DNA of 23,369 nucleotides. Origin: an uncultured Lachnospiraceae bacterium. Lineage in GTDB: Bacteria > Bacillota > Clostridia > Lachnospirales > Lachnospiraceae. The position numbers and the translations under genes are program-made. The DNA lies in NCBI GenBank assembly GCA_900544445.1, contig UQVK01000060.1, positions 1 through 23,369 on the forward strand. Reading direction: 5' to 3'. The notes below the pieces were generated by a model. The model did no database searches. It was not told where the DNA came from and worked only from the letters and a program-made list of their open reading frames with translations. Every line of letters starts with the position of its first letter. The first letter of the stretch is position 1. Shown in pieces: positions 14,633 through 22,162 of this stretch.

Positions 14633-15022
14633 ATGGAAAAAGATACAAACAGAAACACCTATGTGTTACAGGGCGATGACAGCATCGGCTCCGTACAGAT
14701 TGCAGATGAGGTCGTTGCCATGATCGCTTCCCTCGCCGCTATGGAGGTGGAAGGCGTTTATTCCCTCGCGGGAAAAGTGACCAACGAGCTGATGAGCAAG
14801 GTTGGTGTCAAGAGCCTGACCAAGGGCGTTCGGGTGCAGGTGACCGGCAGCAATGTAAGGGTTGATCTGGCGCTCAGCCTGGAATATGGCTATAACATTC
14901 CGGGAACCAGCGCAAAGGTTCAGGAAAAGGTGAAGAACGCGATCGAGAACATGACCGGGCTGACCGTTACGGATGTGAACATCCGGATCGTGAATGTGAA
15001 TATGGAGCCGGGCAGACAGTAG
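14633..15022 (+). CDS. Asp23/Gls24 family envelope-stress protein (YqhY-like)
   Basis: The product is 129 residues, the usual length. Family hallmarks are GSVQIADEVVAMIASLAAME, VEGVYSLAG and the C-terminal VKNAIENMTGLTVTDVNIRI. The family includes Bacillus YqhY, encoded at the same place upstream of nusB, and staphylococcal Asp23. YqhY has been connected with control of fatty-acid synthesis in Bacillus, but the molecular role is not settled. A strong AAAGGAGG site lies upstream. The accB and accC genes that precede yqhY in Bacillus are absent here. Confidence 0.93.
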   Translation: MEKDTNRNTYVLQGDDSIGSVQIADEVVAMIASLAAMEVEGVYSLAGKVTNELMSKVGVKSLTKGVRVQVTGSNVRVDLALSLEYGYNIPGTSAKVQEKVKNAIENMTGLTVTDVNIRIVNVNMEPGRQ

Positions 15023-15026
15023 GAGG

Positions 15027-15085
15027 ATAACGGTTCAGACAGGTCTGAACCGTTATGTGCCTTTCGGGAAACGGAAGGCATTTTT
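15027..15085 (+). terminator. Tandem perfect hairpin and intrinsic terminator/attenuator before nusB
   Basis: Hairpin 1: ATAACGGTTCAGAC (15027-15040) pairs exactly over 14 bp with 15043-15056, with only AG between. Hairpin 2: TGCCTTTCG (15058-15066) pairs with CGGAAGGCA (15072-15080), one G-T, loop GGAAA, and is followed at once by TTTTT (15081-15085), the standard intrinsic terminator layout. It lies five bases after the Asp23-family stop and 22 bases before nusB. Much transcription from the upstream promoter should therefore stop here, with read-through supplying nusB and the genes after it. I saw no boxA sequence nearby. Confidence 0.8.
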
Positions 15086-15107
15086 CCGGCAGATTACGGG
15101 AGATAAG

Positions 15108-15506
15108 ATGGGCAGAAGAGAACAGAGGGAGCAGATTTTTAAGCTGCTGTTCCGTGTGGAATTTAATACGATTGAGGAGATGCCGGAGCAGTGCCGGCTT
15201 TTCTTTGAGGATGAAGAAAATACGGCGAGTGCCGGAGATGAGGAATATATCCGGGAGAAGCTGAACCGGATTCTGGAGAAGCTTCCACAGATCGACGAGT
15301 TGATCAGCACAACGGCAAAGGGCTGGACCATTGACCGGATGGGAAAGGTGGAGCTGACCATCATCCGGCTGGCGGTCTATGAGATCAAATTTGATGAGAA
15401 GATTCCGGACAGCGTAGCGATCAACGAAGCGGTGGAGCTGGCGAAGAAGTTCGGGCAGGATGAGTCTTCCGGCTTCGTAAACGGCGTGCTGGCACGGTTC
15501 GTTTAA
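15108..15506 (+). CDS. nusB: Transcription antitermination factor NusB
   Basis: The product is 132 residues, all helical in pattern. MGRREQREQIFKLLFRVEFN is a standard NusB N terminus, and the C-terminal half has the conserved IDRMGKVELTIIRLAVYEIK, then INEAVELAKKFGQDESSGFV and NGVLARFV. NusB with NusE binds boxA RNA and promotes antitermination of rRNA operons. The frame is open from GTG 15057 but that lies within the terminator hairpins; ATG 15108 has GGGAG six bases upstream. It is immediately preceded by a terminator-like structure, which suggests attenuation. Confidence 0.95.
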   Translation: MGRREQREQIFKLLFRVEFNTIEEMPEQCRLFFEDEENTASAGDEEYIREKLNRILEKLPQIDELISTTAKGWTIDRMGKVELTIIRLAVYEIKFDEKIPDSVAINEAVELAKKFGQDESSGFVNGVLARFV

Positions 15507-15516
15507 GGACAGGTGA

Positions 15517-16767
15517 ATGAGAAACGTTTATTCGGTGGGACAGGTGAATTCCTATATCCGGAACATGTTTTCCCAGGATTTCATGCTGCGCAGCATCTAT
15601 GTCAGAGGGGAAGTGAGCAACTGCAAATATCACTCCTCCGGACATCTTTATTTTACGCTGAAGGACGAAAAAGGGGCCATCGCCTGCGTGATGTTTTCCG
15701 GTTACCGCAGGGGCCTGAAGTTCCGACTGGAGGAGGGACAGCAGGTCATCGCGCTGGGAAGCGTGGAGGTTTATGAACGGGACGGAAAATATCAGCTTTA
15801 CGCGAAGGAAATCATTCCGGACGGGGCTGGATGGTTATATGAGAGATTTGAGCGGCTGAAAAAGGAGCTTGAGGAGCGGGGCCTGTTCGCTCCCGAGTAC
15901 AAACAGCCGATTCCCAAATATATTCGGACCCTGGGGGTGGTGACAGCGCCTGCCGGGGCAGCGGTGCAGGATATCATAAATATCACCCGCAGAAGAAATC
16001 CCTATGTGCAGATCATCCTGTATCCGGCCATCGTGCAGGGGGATCAGGCGGTACCCAGCATTGTGAACGGGATCCGCGCGCTGGAGCGGATTGGCGTGGA
16101 CGTGATGATCGTTGGACGCGGCGGCGGTTCCATTGAGGACCTGTGGGCTTTTAACGAGGAAGCGGTGGCCCAGGCGGTATTCGACTGTTCCGTTCCCGTC
16201 ATTTCAGCTGTGGGACACGAAACGGACACCACCATCATCGATTTCGTGTCAGACCTGCGTGCGCCCACGCCGTCTGCGGCTGCGGAACTTGCGGTGTATG
16301 ACGTGAGGCAGCTTCTGGAACTGCTGCAGGAAAGAAAAGCAGACTTGGGACGCAGAATAAGAAGCCGGCTTGACTTGGAAAAACTGCGTCTGGAGCAAAG
16401 AAAACAGAGGATGCAGTATCTGAGTCCTGCAAATCAGATCAGGGAAAAGCGGATGCAGGCCATCCGGCTGGAGGAGGATCTGAACGCCGCCATGCGGCAT
16501 GTTCTGGAAGACCGTCGTAACAGGCTCAGAATCTATGTGGAGAAGCTGAAAGGGCTGTCGCCGCTCGATAAGCTCAGTCAGGGCTTTTCCCGCGTGGAAG
16601 ATGGAGAAGGACGAACGGTTTCGGACATTGAACAGATCCATCCGGGAGACCTTTTGACCGTCTATGTGAAAAACGGCAGGGCACTTGCTGAAGTGAAGGA
16701 AGCAGCTGCCTGGAATCCGCAGGAGCTGGCAAAAGGAGAGAAAGCGAGGAAACGGCTATGCCGGTGA
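15517..16767 (+). CDS. xseA: Exodeoxyribonuclease VII large subunit
   Basis: The product is 416 residues. The N-terminal OB-fold (about 1-100) has RSIYVRGEVSNCKYHSSGHL and YFTLKDE. The catalytic domain includes TAPAGAAVQDIINITRRRNP and GRGGGSIEDLWAFN (200-213), followed by SAVGHETDTTIIDFVSDLRA. A long coiled coil (about 270-360) and a short C-terminal LDKLSQGFSRVE segment complete the family layout. Exonuclease VII degrades single-stranded DNA from both ends. AGGTG is close to the ATG, ten bases after nusB. folD, which lies between nusB and xseA in Bacillus, is missing. The last ten bases overlap xseB. Confidence 0.96.
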   Translation: MRNVYSVGQVNSYIRNMFSQDFMLRSIYVRGEVSNCKYHSSGHLYFTLKDEKGAIACVMFSGYRRGLKFRLEEGQQVIALGSVEVYERDGKYQLYAKEIIPDGAGWLYERFERLKKELEERGLFAPEYKQPIPKYIRTLGVVTAPAGAAVQDIINITRRRNPYVQIILYPAIVQGDQAVPSIVNGIRALERIGVDVMIVGRGGGSIEDLWAFNEEAVAQAVFDCSVPVISAVGHETDTTIIDFVSDLRAPTPSAAAELAVYDVRQLLELLQERKADLGRRIRSRLDLEKLRLEQRKQRMQYLSPANQIREKRMQAIRLEEDLNAAMRHVLEDRRNRLRIYVEKLKGLSPLDKLSQGFSRVEDGEGRTVSDIEQIHPGDLLTVYVKNGRALAEVKEAAAWNPQELAKGEKARKRLCR

Positions 16768-17081
16768 AGAAAAAAGACAAGTTACAGGAACCTTCTGCAA
16801 GCGGAACGCCTGAAACGAACGCTTCCGGAGAGAAAAGCGGTCTGGCGGAAAAAAAAGGCATGACCGGAGAAAACGGCCTGGAGGAAATCAGCCTGGAAGA
16901 GGCATTCGGTATGCTGGATGAGATCACCCGTTCCCTGGAAAAGGAAGATATTTCGCTGGAGGATTCCTTCAGTGCCTATAAAAAGGGTATGGATCTGCTG
17001 AAAATCTGTAATGATAAAATAGACCAGGTGGAGAAAAAGGTTCTGGTTCTGAACGAGGAGGGCGGTCTGGATGAATTTTGA
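16758..17081 (+). CDS. xseB: Exodeoxyribonuclease VII small subunit
   Basis: The product is 107 residues. The conserved two-helix hairpin is at about 42-98: ISLEEAFGMLDEITRSLEKE, then DISLEDSFSAYKKGMDLLKI and CNDKIDQVEKKV. XseB binds the XseA coiled coil and is needed for exonuclease VII activity. The first 35-40 residues are a low-complexity Lys/Glu/Ser/Gly tail not seen in typical 70-80-residue members. The ATG at 16758 overlaps xseA by ten bases; an internal ATG at 16860 would give a standard-length protein but has only a weak ribosome site. Start uncertain. It overlaps ispA by 11 bases. Confidence 0.9.
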   Translation: MPVKKKDKLQEPSASGTPETNASGEKSGLAEKKGMTGENGLEEISLEEAFGMLDEITRSLEKEDISLEDSFSAYKKGMDLLKICNDKIDQVEKKVLVLNEEGGLDEF

Positions 17082-17979
17082 AGAGCAGCTTGCGGCGGAT
17101 GTCAGGGAGATTGAAGAGATCCTGAAACGGTATCTGCCGAAGGAAGAGGGATATGCGAAGACGGTGGCGGAAGCGGTAAACTACAGCGTGCTGGCGGGCG
17201 GAAAGCGCCTGCGGCCCATGCTGCTTTTAGAGTGCTGCCGCCTGTTCGGGGGAAGGGAAGAACTGGCTGCGCCCTTTATGGCGGCCATTGAATTCATTCA
17301 TACCTATTCCCTGGTGCACGATGATCTTCCCTGTATGGATAACGACGAATACCGCAGGGGAAGGAAAACCACTCACGCGGTTTACGGAGAGGGCATGGCG
17401 GTGCTTGCCGGAGATGCCCTTCTGAATCTGGCTTTTGAGACCGCTTCATCCGCCTTTTCGCTCACAGAGAATGAGGAAGAGCTGAGGCGCGCGGCGCGGG
17501 CCATGCAGATTCTGTCCGCAAAATCCGGAATCGGCGGCATGATCGGCGGTCAGTGTGCGGACACCCAGGCGGAGGAGTTCCCGCCGGAGAAGGTGACTCA
17601 GGAGCTGCTCCTCTATATCCATGAAAATAAGACGGCGGCCATGATCGAAAGCCCCATGATGATCGGCGCTCTGCTCGCCGGAGCTGAGAAAGAGAAGCTG
17701 GAGGCGCTGGAGCGGATCGGCAGCAAAATCGGTCTGGCCTTCCAGATCCGGGACGATATTCTGGATCTGACCAGCAGCCTGGAGGAGCTGGGTAAGCAGA
17801 CGGGAAGCGATCTGAAGAACAACAAGGTCACCTATGTATCCTTAAACGGCATGGAAGAGTCGGAAAAAGAGGTGCGCAGGCTTTCCGAAGAGGCGCTTCA
17901 GGAGCTGAAGGGTCTTGCGGAGAACAGGAACGAATTTCTGGAATGCCTGGTAGAGGATTTGATTACACGGAAGAAATAA
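17071..17979 (+). CDS. ispA: Polyprenyl synthetase (farnesyl/geranyl diphosphate synthase type)
   Basis: The product is 302 residues. It condenses isopentenyl diphosphate with allylic diphosphates to make short-chain prenyl diphosphates. LAGGKRLRPMLLLECC, the first Asp-rich motif DDLPCMD (84-90) with NDEYRRGRKTTH after it, and the second, FQIRDDILD (about 225-232) followed by GKQTGSDLKNNKVTY, are all intact. The two residues between the Asp pairs of the first motif and the short-chain layout fit an IspA-type enzyme rather than a long-chain synthase. GAGGAGGG lies upstream inside xseB. It precedes dxs, so two isoprenoid steps are co-expressed. Confidence 0.93.
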   Translation: MNFEEQLAADVREIEEILKRYLPKEEGYAKTVAEAVNYSVLAGGKRLRPMLLLECCRLFGGREELAAPFMAAIEFIHTYSLVHDDLPCMDNDEYRRGRKTTHAVYGEGMAVLAGDALLNLAFETASSAFSLTENEEELRRAARAMQILSAKSGIGGMIGGQCADTQAEEFPPEKVTQELLLYIHENKTAAMIESPMMIGALLAGAEKEKLEALERIGSKIGLAFQIRDDILDLTSSLEELGKQTGSDLKNNKVTYVSLNGMEESEKEVRRLSEEALQELKGLAENRNEFLECLVEDLITRKK

Positions 17980-17990
17980 TGAGGATTAAC

Positions 17991-19853
17991 ATGCTTCTTG
18001 ATCAGATAAAGCAGCCAAACGACATTAAGAAAATCAGTCCCAGGGATTATCCGGCGCTGGCGACGGAAATCCGGGAATTCCTGGTGAATAAAATCAGCGT
18101 GACCGGAGGCCATCTTGGTTCCAACCTGGGAGCAGTGGAGCTGACCATGGCGCTCCATCTGGTTCTGGATCTGCCGCAGGATAAGATCATCTGGGATGTG
18201 GGGCACCAGTCCTATACCCATAAGCTTCTGACCGGACGGCGGGAGGGCTTTGAGTCTCTGCGGAAATACGGCGGCATGAGCGGTTTCCCCAAGAGAAAGG
18301 AAAGCGACTGCGACAGCTTTGACACGGGCCACAGCTCTACCTCCATTTCGGCGGGACTCGGCCTGGTGAAGGCCAGGGATCTGCAGGGGGAGGACTATAC
18401 GGTGGTATCCGTGATCGGAGACGGTTCCCTGACCGGGGGAATGGCCTATGAGGCGCTGAACAATGCGGCGAGGCTGGAAACCAATTTCATTATCATCCTG
18501 AATGACAACAACATGTCCATTTCGGAAAATGTGGGCGGCGTTTCCAAGTATCTGAACAACATCCGTACCTCCAACGCCTATCTGGATGTGAAGGACGGCA
18601 TTTACTACGCCATCCGCAACACCAAATACGGAGATCCGGTGGTGGCCGGAATCCGAAGGGCGAAGAACAGCCTGAAGCAGCTGGTGATCCCTGGTATGTT
18701 CTTTGAGGATATGGGCGTGACCTATCTGGGGCCGGTGGACGGACACGATACGACAGCGCTTGTGCGCGTGATCCGGGAGGCAAAGCGCAGAAAGAACGCG
18801 GTGCTCATCCATGTGCTCACCAAAAAGGGCAAGGGCTATGCGCCTGCGGAAAGGCATCCTGCCCGTTTTCATGGGGCGGAGCCCTTTGACGTGCAGACGG
18901 GCGTGCCACTGAAAAAGAAAATGAAGGCCAATTACACGGATATTTTTTCCACCGTTATGATGAAGCTGGGCCAGAGGAATGACAAGATCGTGGCCATCAC
19001 GGCGGCCATGCCGGACGGAACGGGCTTAAAACGCTTCAGCCACGCCTATCCCGACCGGTTTTTTGATGTGGGAATTGCGGAACAGCATGCGGTGACCTTC
19101 GCGGCCGGACTTGCGGCGGGAGGACTGAAGCCGGTGGTCGCCATCTATTCCTCCTTCCTGCAGCGGGCTTATGACCAGATTCTGCATGATGTGTGCATCC
19201 AGAACCTGCCCGTGATCTTTGCCATTGACCGGGCCGGGCTGGTGGGAAGCGACGGGGAGACCCATCAGGGCATTTTCGATCTCTCCTACCTGTCCTCCAT
19301 TCCCAACATGCATATCTGTGCGCCCAAGAATAAATGGGAGCTGTCGGACATGCTCAAATTTGCCGTGGCCTTTCCGGCGCCCATCGCCATCCGTTATCCC
19401 CGCGGGGAAGCCTATGACGGGCTGGCGCAATTCCGCGCTCCGGTGGAGTATGGAAAGGCGGAAATGATCTACGAAGAGGAGGGGATCGCTCTTCTTGCGG
19501 TGGGAAGCATGGTGAAGACCGCGGAGGGAGTCAGAGAACGCCTGAAGGAATGCGGCCTTTCCTGCACACTGGTGAATGCCCGCTTTGTGAAGCCCATGGA
19601 CGAGGAGATGGTGTGCCGTCTTTCCGCCACCCACAGGCTGATTGTGACCATGGAGGAGAACGTGGAAAGCGGCGGCTTTGGAGAACGGGTTCGCACCTTC
19701 GCGGATGAGCAGGAGCTTCCCGGCCAGATCCTTTCCATCACCATTCCGGATGAATACGTGGAGCACGGCAATGTGGAGCTTCTGAAAAAAGAGATTGGCA
19801 TAGATGAAGAATCGGTGACAAAACGGATACTGGAGGAATGGAACCGGATATGA
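17991..19853 (+). CDS. dxs: 1-deoxy-D-xylulose-5-phosphate synthase
   Basis: The product is 620 residues. It makes DXP from pyruvate and glyceraldehyde 3-phosphate with thiamine diphosphate, the first step of the MEP isoprenoid pathway. Seen are His41 (GGHLGSNLG), GHQSYTHKLLTGR with His72, GHSSTS (113-118), the cofactor motif GDGSLTGG (143-150), the catalytic Glu region DVGIAEQHAVTFAAGLA and DRAGLVGSDGETHQG. The frame is open from 17943, but that lies within ispA. ATG 17979 overlaps the ispA stop (TAATG). ATG 17991 has GAGG six bases before it and gives the typical MLLDQIKQPNDIKKIS start, so I chose it. The end overlaps tlyA. Confidence 0.97.
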   Translation: MLLDQIKQPNDIKKISPRDYPALATEIREFLVNKISVTGGHLGSNLGAVELTMALHLVLDLPQDKIIWDVGHQSYTHKLLTGRREGFESLRKYGGMSGFPKRKESDCDSFDTGHSSTSISAGLGLVKARDLQGEDYTVVSVIGDGSLTGGMAYEALNNAARLETNFIIILNDNNMSISENVGGVSKYLNNIRTSNAYLDVKDGIYYAIRNTKYGDPVVAGIRRAKNSLKQLVIPGMFFEDMGVTYLGPVDGHDTTALVRVIREAKRRKNAVLIHVLTKKGKGYAPAERHPARFHGAEPFDVQTGVPLKKKMKANYTDIFSTVMMKLGQRNDKIVAITAAMPDGTGLKRFSHAYPDRFFDVGIAEQHAVTFAAGLAAGGLKPVVAIYSSFLQRAYDQILHDVCIQNLPVIFAIDRAGLVGSDGETHQGIFDLSYLSSIPNMHICAPKNKWELSDMLKFAVAFPAPIAIRYPRGEAYDGLAQFRAPVEYGKAEMIYEEEGIALLAVGSMVKTAEGVRERLKECGLSCTLVNARFVKPMDEEMVCRLSATHRLIVTMEENVESGGFGERVRTFADEQELPGQILSITIPDEYVEHGNVELLKKEIGIDEESVTKRILEEWNRI

Positions 19854-20734
19854 AGGAACGGCTGGATGTGCTTCTTGTGAAGCAGGGATTGGCGCCCTCG
19901 CGGGAAAAGGCGAAGGCGGTCATCATGTCCGGAAACGTGTTTGTGGACGGAGAAAGAGAGGATAAGGCCGGAGCCATGTTCGCGGAAGAAGCGCAGATCG
20001 TGGTGAAGGAAAATCCTCTGAAATATGTGAGCCGGGGCGGACTGAAGCTGGAAAAGGCCATGCGAGAATTTCCCATCTCGCTGAAGGACTGCATCTGCAT
20101 GGATATCGGCGCTTCCACCGGCGGCTTTACGGACTGCATGCTCCAGAACGGAGCGGAAAAGGTTTATGCGGTGGACGTGGGACACGGCCAGCTGGCCTGG
20201 AAGCTGCGCTGCGACGAGCGTGTGGTCTGCATGGAGCGTACCAACTTCCGCTACATGGTGCGGGAGGATATTCAGGACGACCTGGATTTCGCTTCCGTGG
20301 ACGTGTCCTTCATTTCCCTTACCAAAATCCTTCTTCCGGCAAGACGGCTTTTAAAGCCCGCCGGGCAGATGGTCTGCCTGATCAAACCCCAGTTTGAAGC
20401 GGGCAGGGAAAAAGTGGGGAAAAAGGGCGTGGTGAGAGAGCCCGATGTGCACCGTGAGGTCATCAGAAAAATTGTGGATTTCGCTTCCTTCCTGGGATTT
20501 TTCGTGAAGGGACTGACCTTTTCCCCGGTAAGAGGACCGGAAGGGAACATTGAATACCTGATCTGGATCGAAAAGAATCCTGTGGAGAATGAACGGGTGG
20601 AGCCTCTTTCTGAGGCGGATGCGCTCAGACTTTTCTCCAACCTGGAAAAGGAGGAAGGCGGCCTTTCCCATACGCAGGAGTGGCAGGACAGGATCGCCGC
20701 TATTGTGGAACAGGCGCACGCGCAGGTGGAGTAG
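19850..20734 (+). CDS. tlyA: TlyA family rRNA 2'-O-methyltransferase / hemolysin-like protein
   Basis: The product is 294 residues. An S4 RNA-binding domain (1-60, MKERLDVLLVKQGLAPSREK) is joined to an FtsJ-type methyltransferase with SRGGLKL (61-67), the SAM-binding DIGASTGGFTD (85-95), the VDVSFISL strand and LIKPQFEAG. Mycobacterial TlyA methylates 16S and 23S rRNA; the Firmicute homologue at this locus (YqxC) is assumed to do likewise. ATG 19850 overlaps the dxs stop as ATGA. ATG 19838 is also in frame and is only one base from a GGAGG, too close for good initiation. The shorter form matches the family N terminus. Confidence 0.93.
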   Translation: MKERLDVLLVKQGLAPSREKAKAVIMSGNVFVDGEREDKAGAMFAEEAQIVVKENPLKYVSRGGLKLEKAMREFPISLKDCICMDIGASTGGFTDCMLQNGAEKVYAVDVGHGQLAWKLRCDERVVCMERTNFRYMVREDIQDDLDFASVDVSFISLTKILLPARRLLKPAGQMVCLIKPQFEAGREKVGKKGVVREPDVHREVIRKIVDFASFLGFFVKGLTFSPVRGPEGNIEYLIWIEKNPVENERVEPLSEADALRLFSNLEKEEGGLSHTQEWQDRIAAIVEQAHAQVE

Positions 20735-20801
20735 AAAAAGCGCGGCGGCAGATGCGAAAAGGAGCGGAAAACCGCCCGGAAAGGGACAGACTGGACAGAA
20801 A

Positions 20802-21689
20802 ATGGGCACAGAGGAAAACAAGTATTATATCATTATGACAAACCGGCCCAAGGATCCGGAACTCATCGTGACGGATCGGATCCGCACCTTTCTGGAAGCG
20901 CGGGGAGCAAAGGTGTCCGTGTTCGCGGACAACGAGGATGTTTCCCGGTTTGGACTTGCGGCGGAAGGAGAAAACAGGACGGAGGCGGCTCCCAAAGCAG
21001 CCTGCATGATCGTGCTGGGCGGGGATGGCACCATGCTGAAGGCGGCCAGGGAGACGGCAGCCATCGGCGTTCCTCTTCTCGGCGTGAATCTGGGAACCGT
21101 GGGGTATCTGACAGAGGTGGAGGTTTCCGCTCTGGAGGATGCGCTGGAAAGACTGGTCAGAGGCGATTATACCATTGAACAGCGGATGATGCTGTCGGGA
21201 AGCGTGCTGCGGGGGGATGGAAGCCGGGAAACAGCACAGATTGACGCCCTGAACGATGTCACCGTGACCAGATGCGGTCCGATGCAGATTGTTCCACTGC
21301 GGATCTGGGTGAACGGCCAGATGCTGTCCAGCTACGGAGCGGACGGAATCGTGATCGCCACCCCGACCGGATCCACAGGCTACAACCTGTCGGCGGGCGG
21401 CCCCATCGTGGAACCCTCTGCCAGTCTGATCCTTTTAACCCCCATCTGTCCCCATACGCTCAGTACCCGCTGTGTGGTGCTGTGTGACCGGGATGAAGTG
21501 GTGGTTGAGATCGCAAAAAAGCAGTCCGGCGGCGTGCAGGAGGTGGAGATCAGCTTTGACGGTACGTTGCTGACCAGACTCCGTACCGGAGACCGGATCC
21601 GGGTGAGAAAGAGTGAAAGAACCACTTCCATTATCAAACTGAGCGAGCCGGGATTCCTGGCGCGCTTACATAGAAAGATGAGTGAGTAG
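20802..21689 (+). CDS. nadK: NAD kinase
   Basis: The product is 295 residues. It phosphorylates NAD to NADP using ATP or polyphosphate. Motifs are GGDGTM (73-78), the ribose-binding NDVTVTR (151-157) and the C-terminal Gly-rich YGADGIVIATPTGSTGYNLS followed by AGGP. The frame is open far upstream into tlyA (20589), but that part is a tlyA shadow. ATG 20802 gives MGTEENKYYIIMTNRPKDPE with the first beta strand complete. Its ribosome site is weak (GGACAG or the more distant AAAGGGA). The 67-base gap after tlyA is the longest in the xseA-recN run. nadK between tlyA and argR is a common clostridial arrangement. Confidence 0.95.
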   Translation: MGTEENKYYIIMTNRPKDPELIVTDRIRTFLEARGAKVSVFADNEDVSRFGLAAEGENRTEAAPKAACMIVLGGDGTMLKAARETAAIGVPLLGVNLGTVGYLTEVEVSALEDALERLVRGDYTIEQRMMLSGSVLRGDGSRETAQIDALNDVTVTRCGPMQIVPLRIWVNGQMLSSYGADGIVIATPTGSTGYNLSAGGPIVEPSASLILLTPICPHTLSTRCVVLCDRDEVVVEIAKKQSGGVQEVEISFDGTLLTRLRTGDRIRVRKSERTTSIIKLSEPGFLARLHRKMSE

Positions 21690-21693
21690 ACAG

Positions 21694-22146
21694 ATGAAAC
21701 AGAGCAGACAGGAAAAAATAGTGGAGCTGGTGGAAACCAGCGAGATCGAGACCCAGGAGGAGCTCGCCGAAAAGCTGAAGGAAGCGGGCTTTGCCGTGAC
21801 CCAGTCCACCATTTCCAGAGATATCAGACAGCTTCACCTGTCCAAGGTTCCTGCCGGAAACGGCCGGCAGAAATATGTGGTGTTAAGACAGGACGACAGC
21901 CATCTCTGGGACAAGTACGTGAGGGTCTTAAAGGATGGATTTGTTTCCATGGATATGGCGCAGAACATTCTTGTGATCAAAACCGTGTCCGGCATGGCGA
22001 TGGCGGTGGCGGCTGCGGTGGATGCCATGAAATTTCAGGAGATCGTCGGCTGCATCGCGGGCGACGACACCATCATGATGGCGGTCCGCACCGTGGAGGA
22101 TACGAAGGCGGTCATGGAAAAGATACACCGCATTATGGGGAAATAG
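21694..22146 (+). CDS. argR: Arginine repressor
   Basis: The product is 150 residues. The N-terminal winged helix (1-70) includes ETQEELAEKLKEAGFAVTQS and the recognition stretch STISRDIRQLHLSKVP. The C-terminal oligomerisation and arginine-binding domain has GCIAGDDTIMMAVRT (119-133). ArgR/AhrC hexamers bind arginine and control arginine synthesis and breakdown. It starts four bases after nadK; GTG 21682 is an alternative in-frame start overlapping nadK. No strong ribosome site is visible, so translation probably depends on coupling to nadK. No ArgR operator was recognised in the window. Confidence 0.95.
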   Translation: MKQSRQEKIVELVETSEIETQEELAEKLKEAGFAVTQSTISRDIRQLHLSKVPAGNGRQKYVVLRQDDSHLWDKYVRVLKDGFVSMDMAQNILVIKTVSGMAMAVAAAVDAMKFQEIVGCIAGDDTIMMAVRTVEDTKAVMEKIHRIMGK

Positions 22147-22162
22147 GAAGGAACACTGATAT

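Noticed and set aside
17898..18872. 324-codon minus-strand ORF opposite dxs
   Set aside because: It lies wholly against ispA/dxs coding sequence and has no recognisable product.
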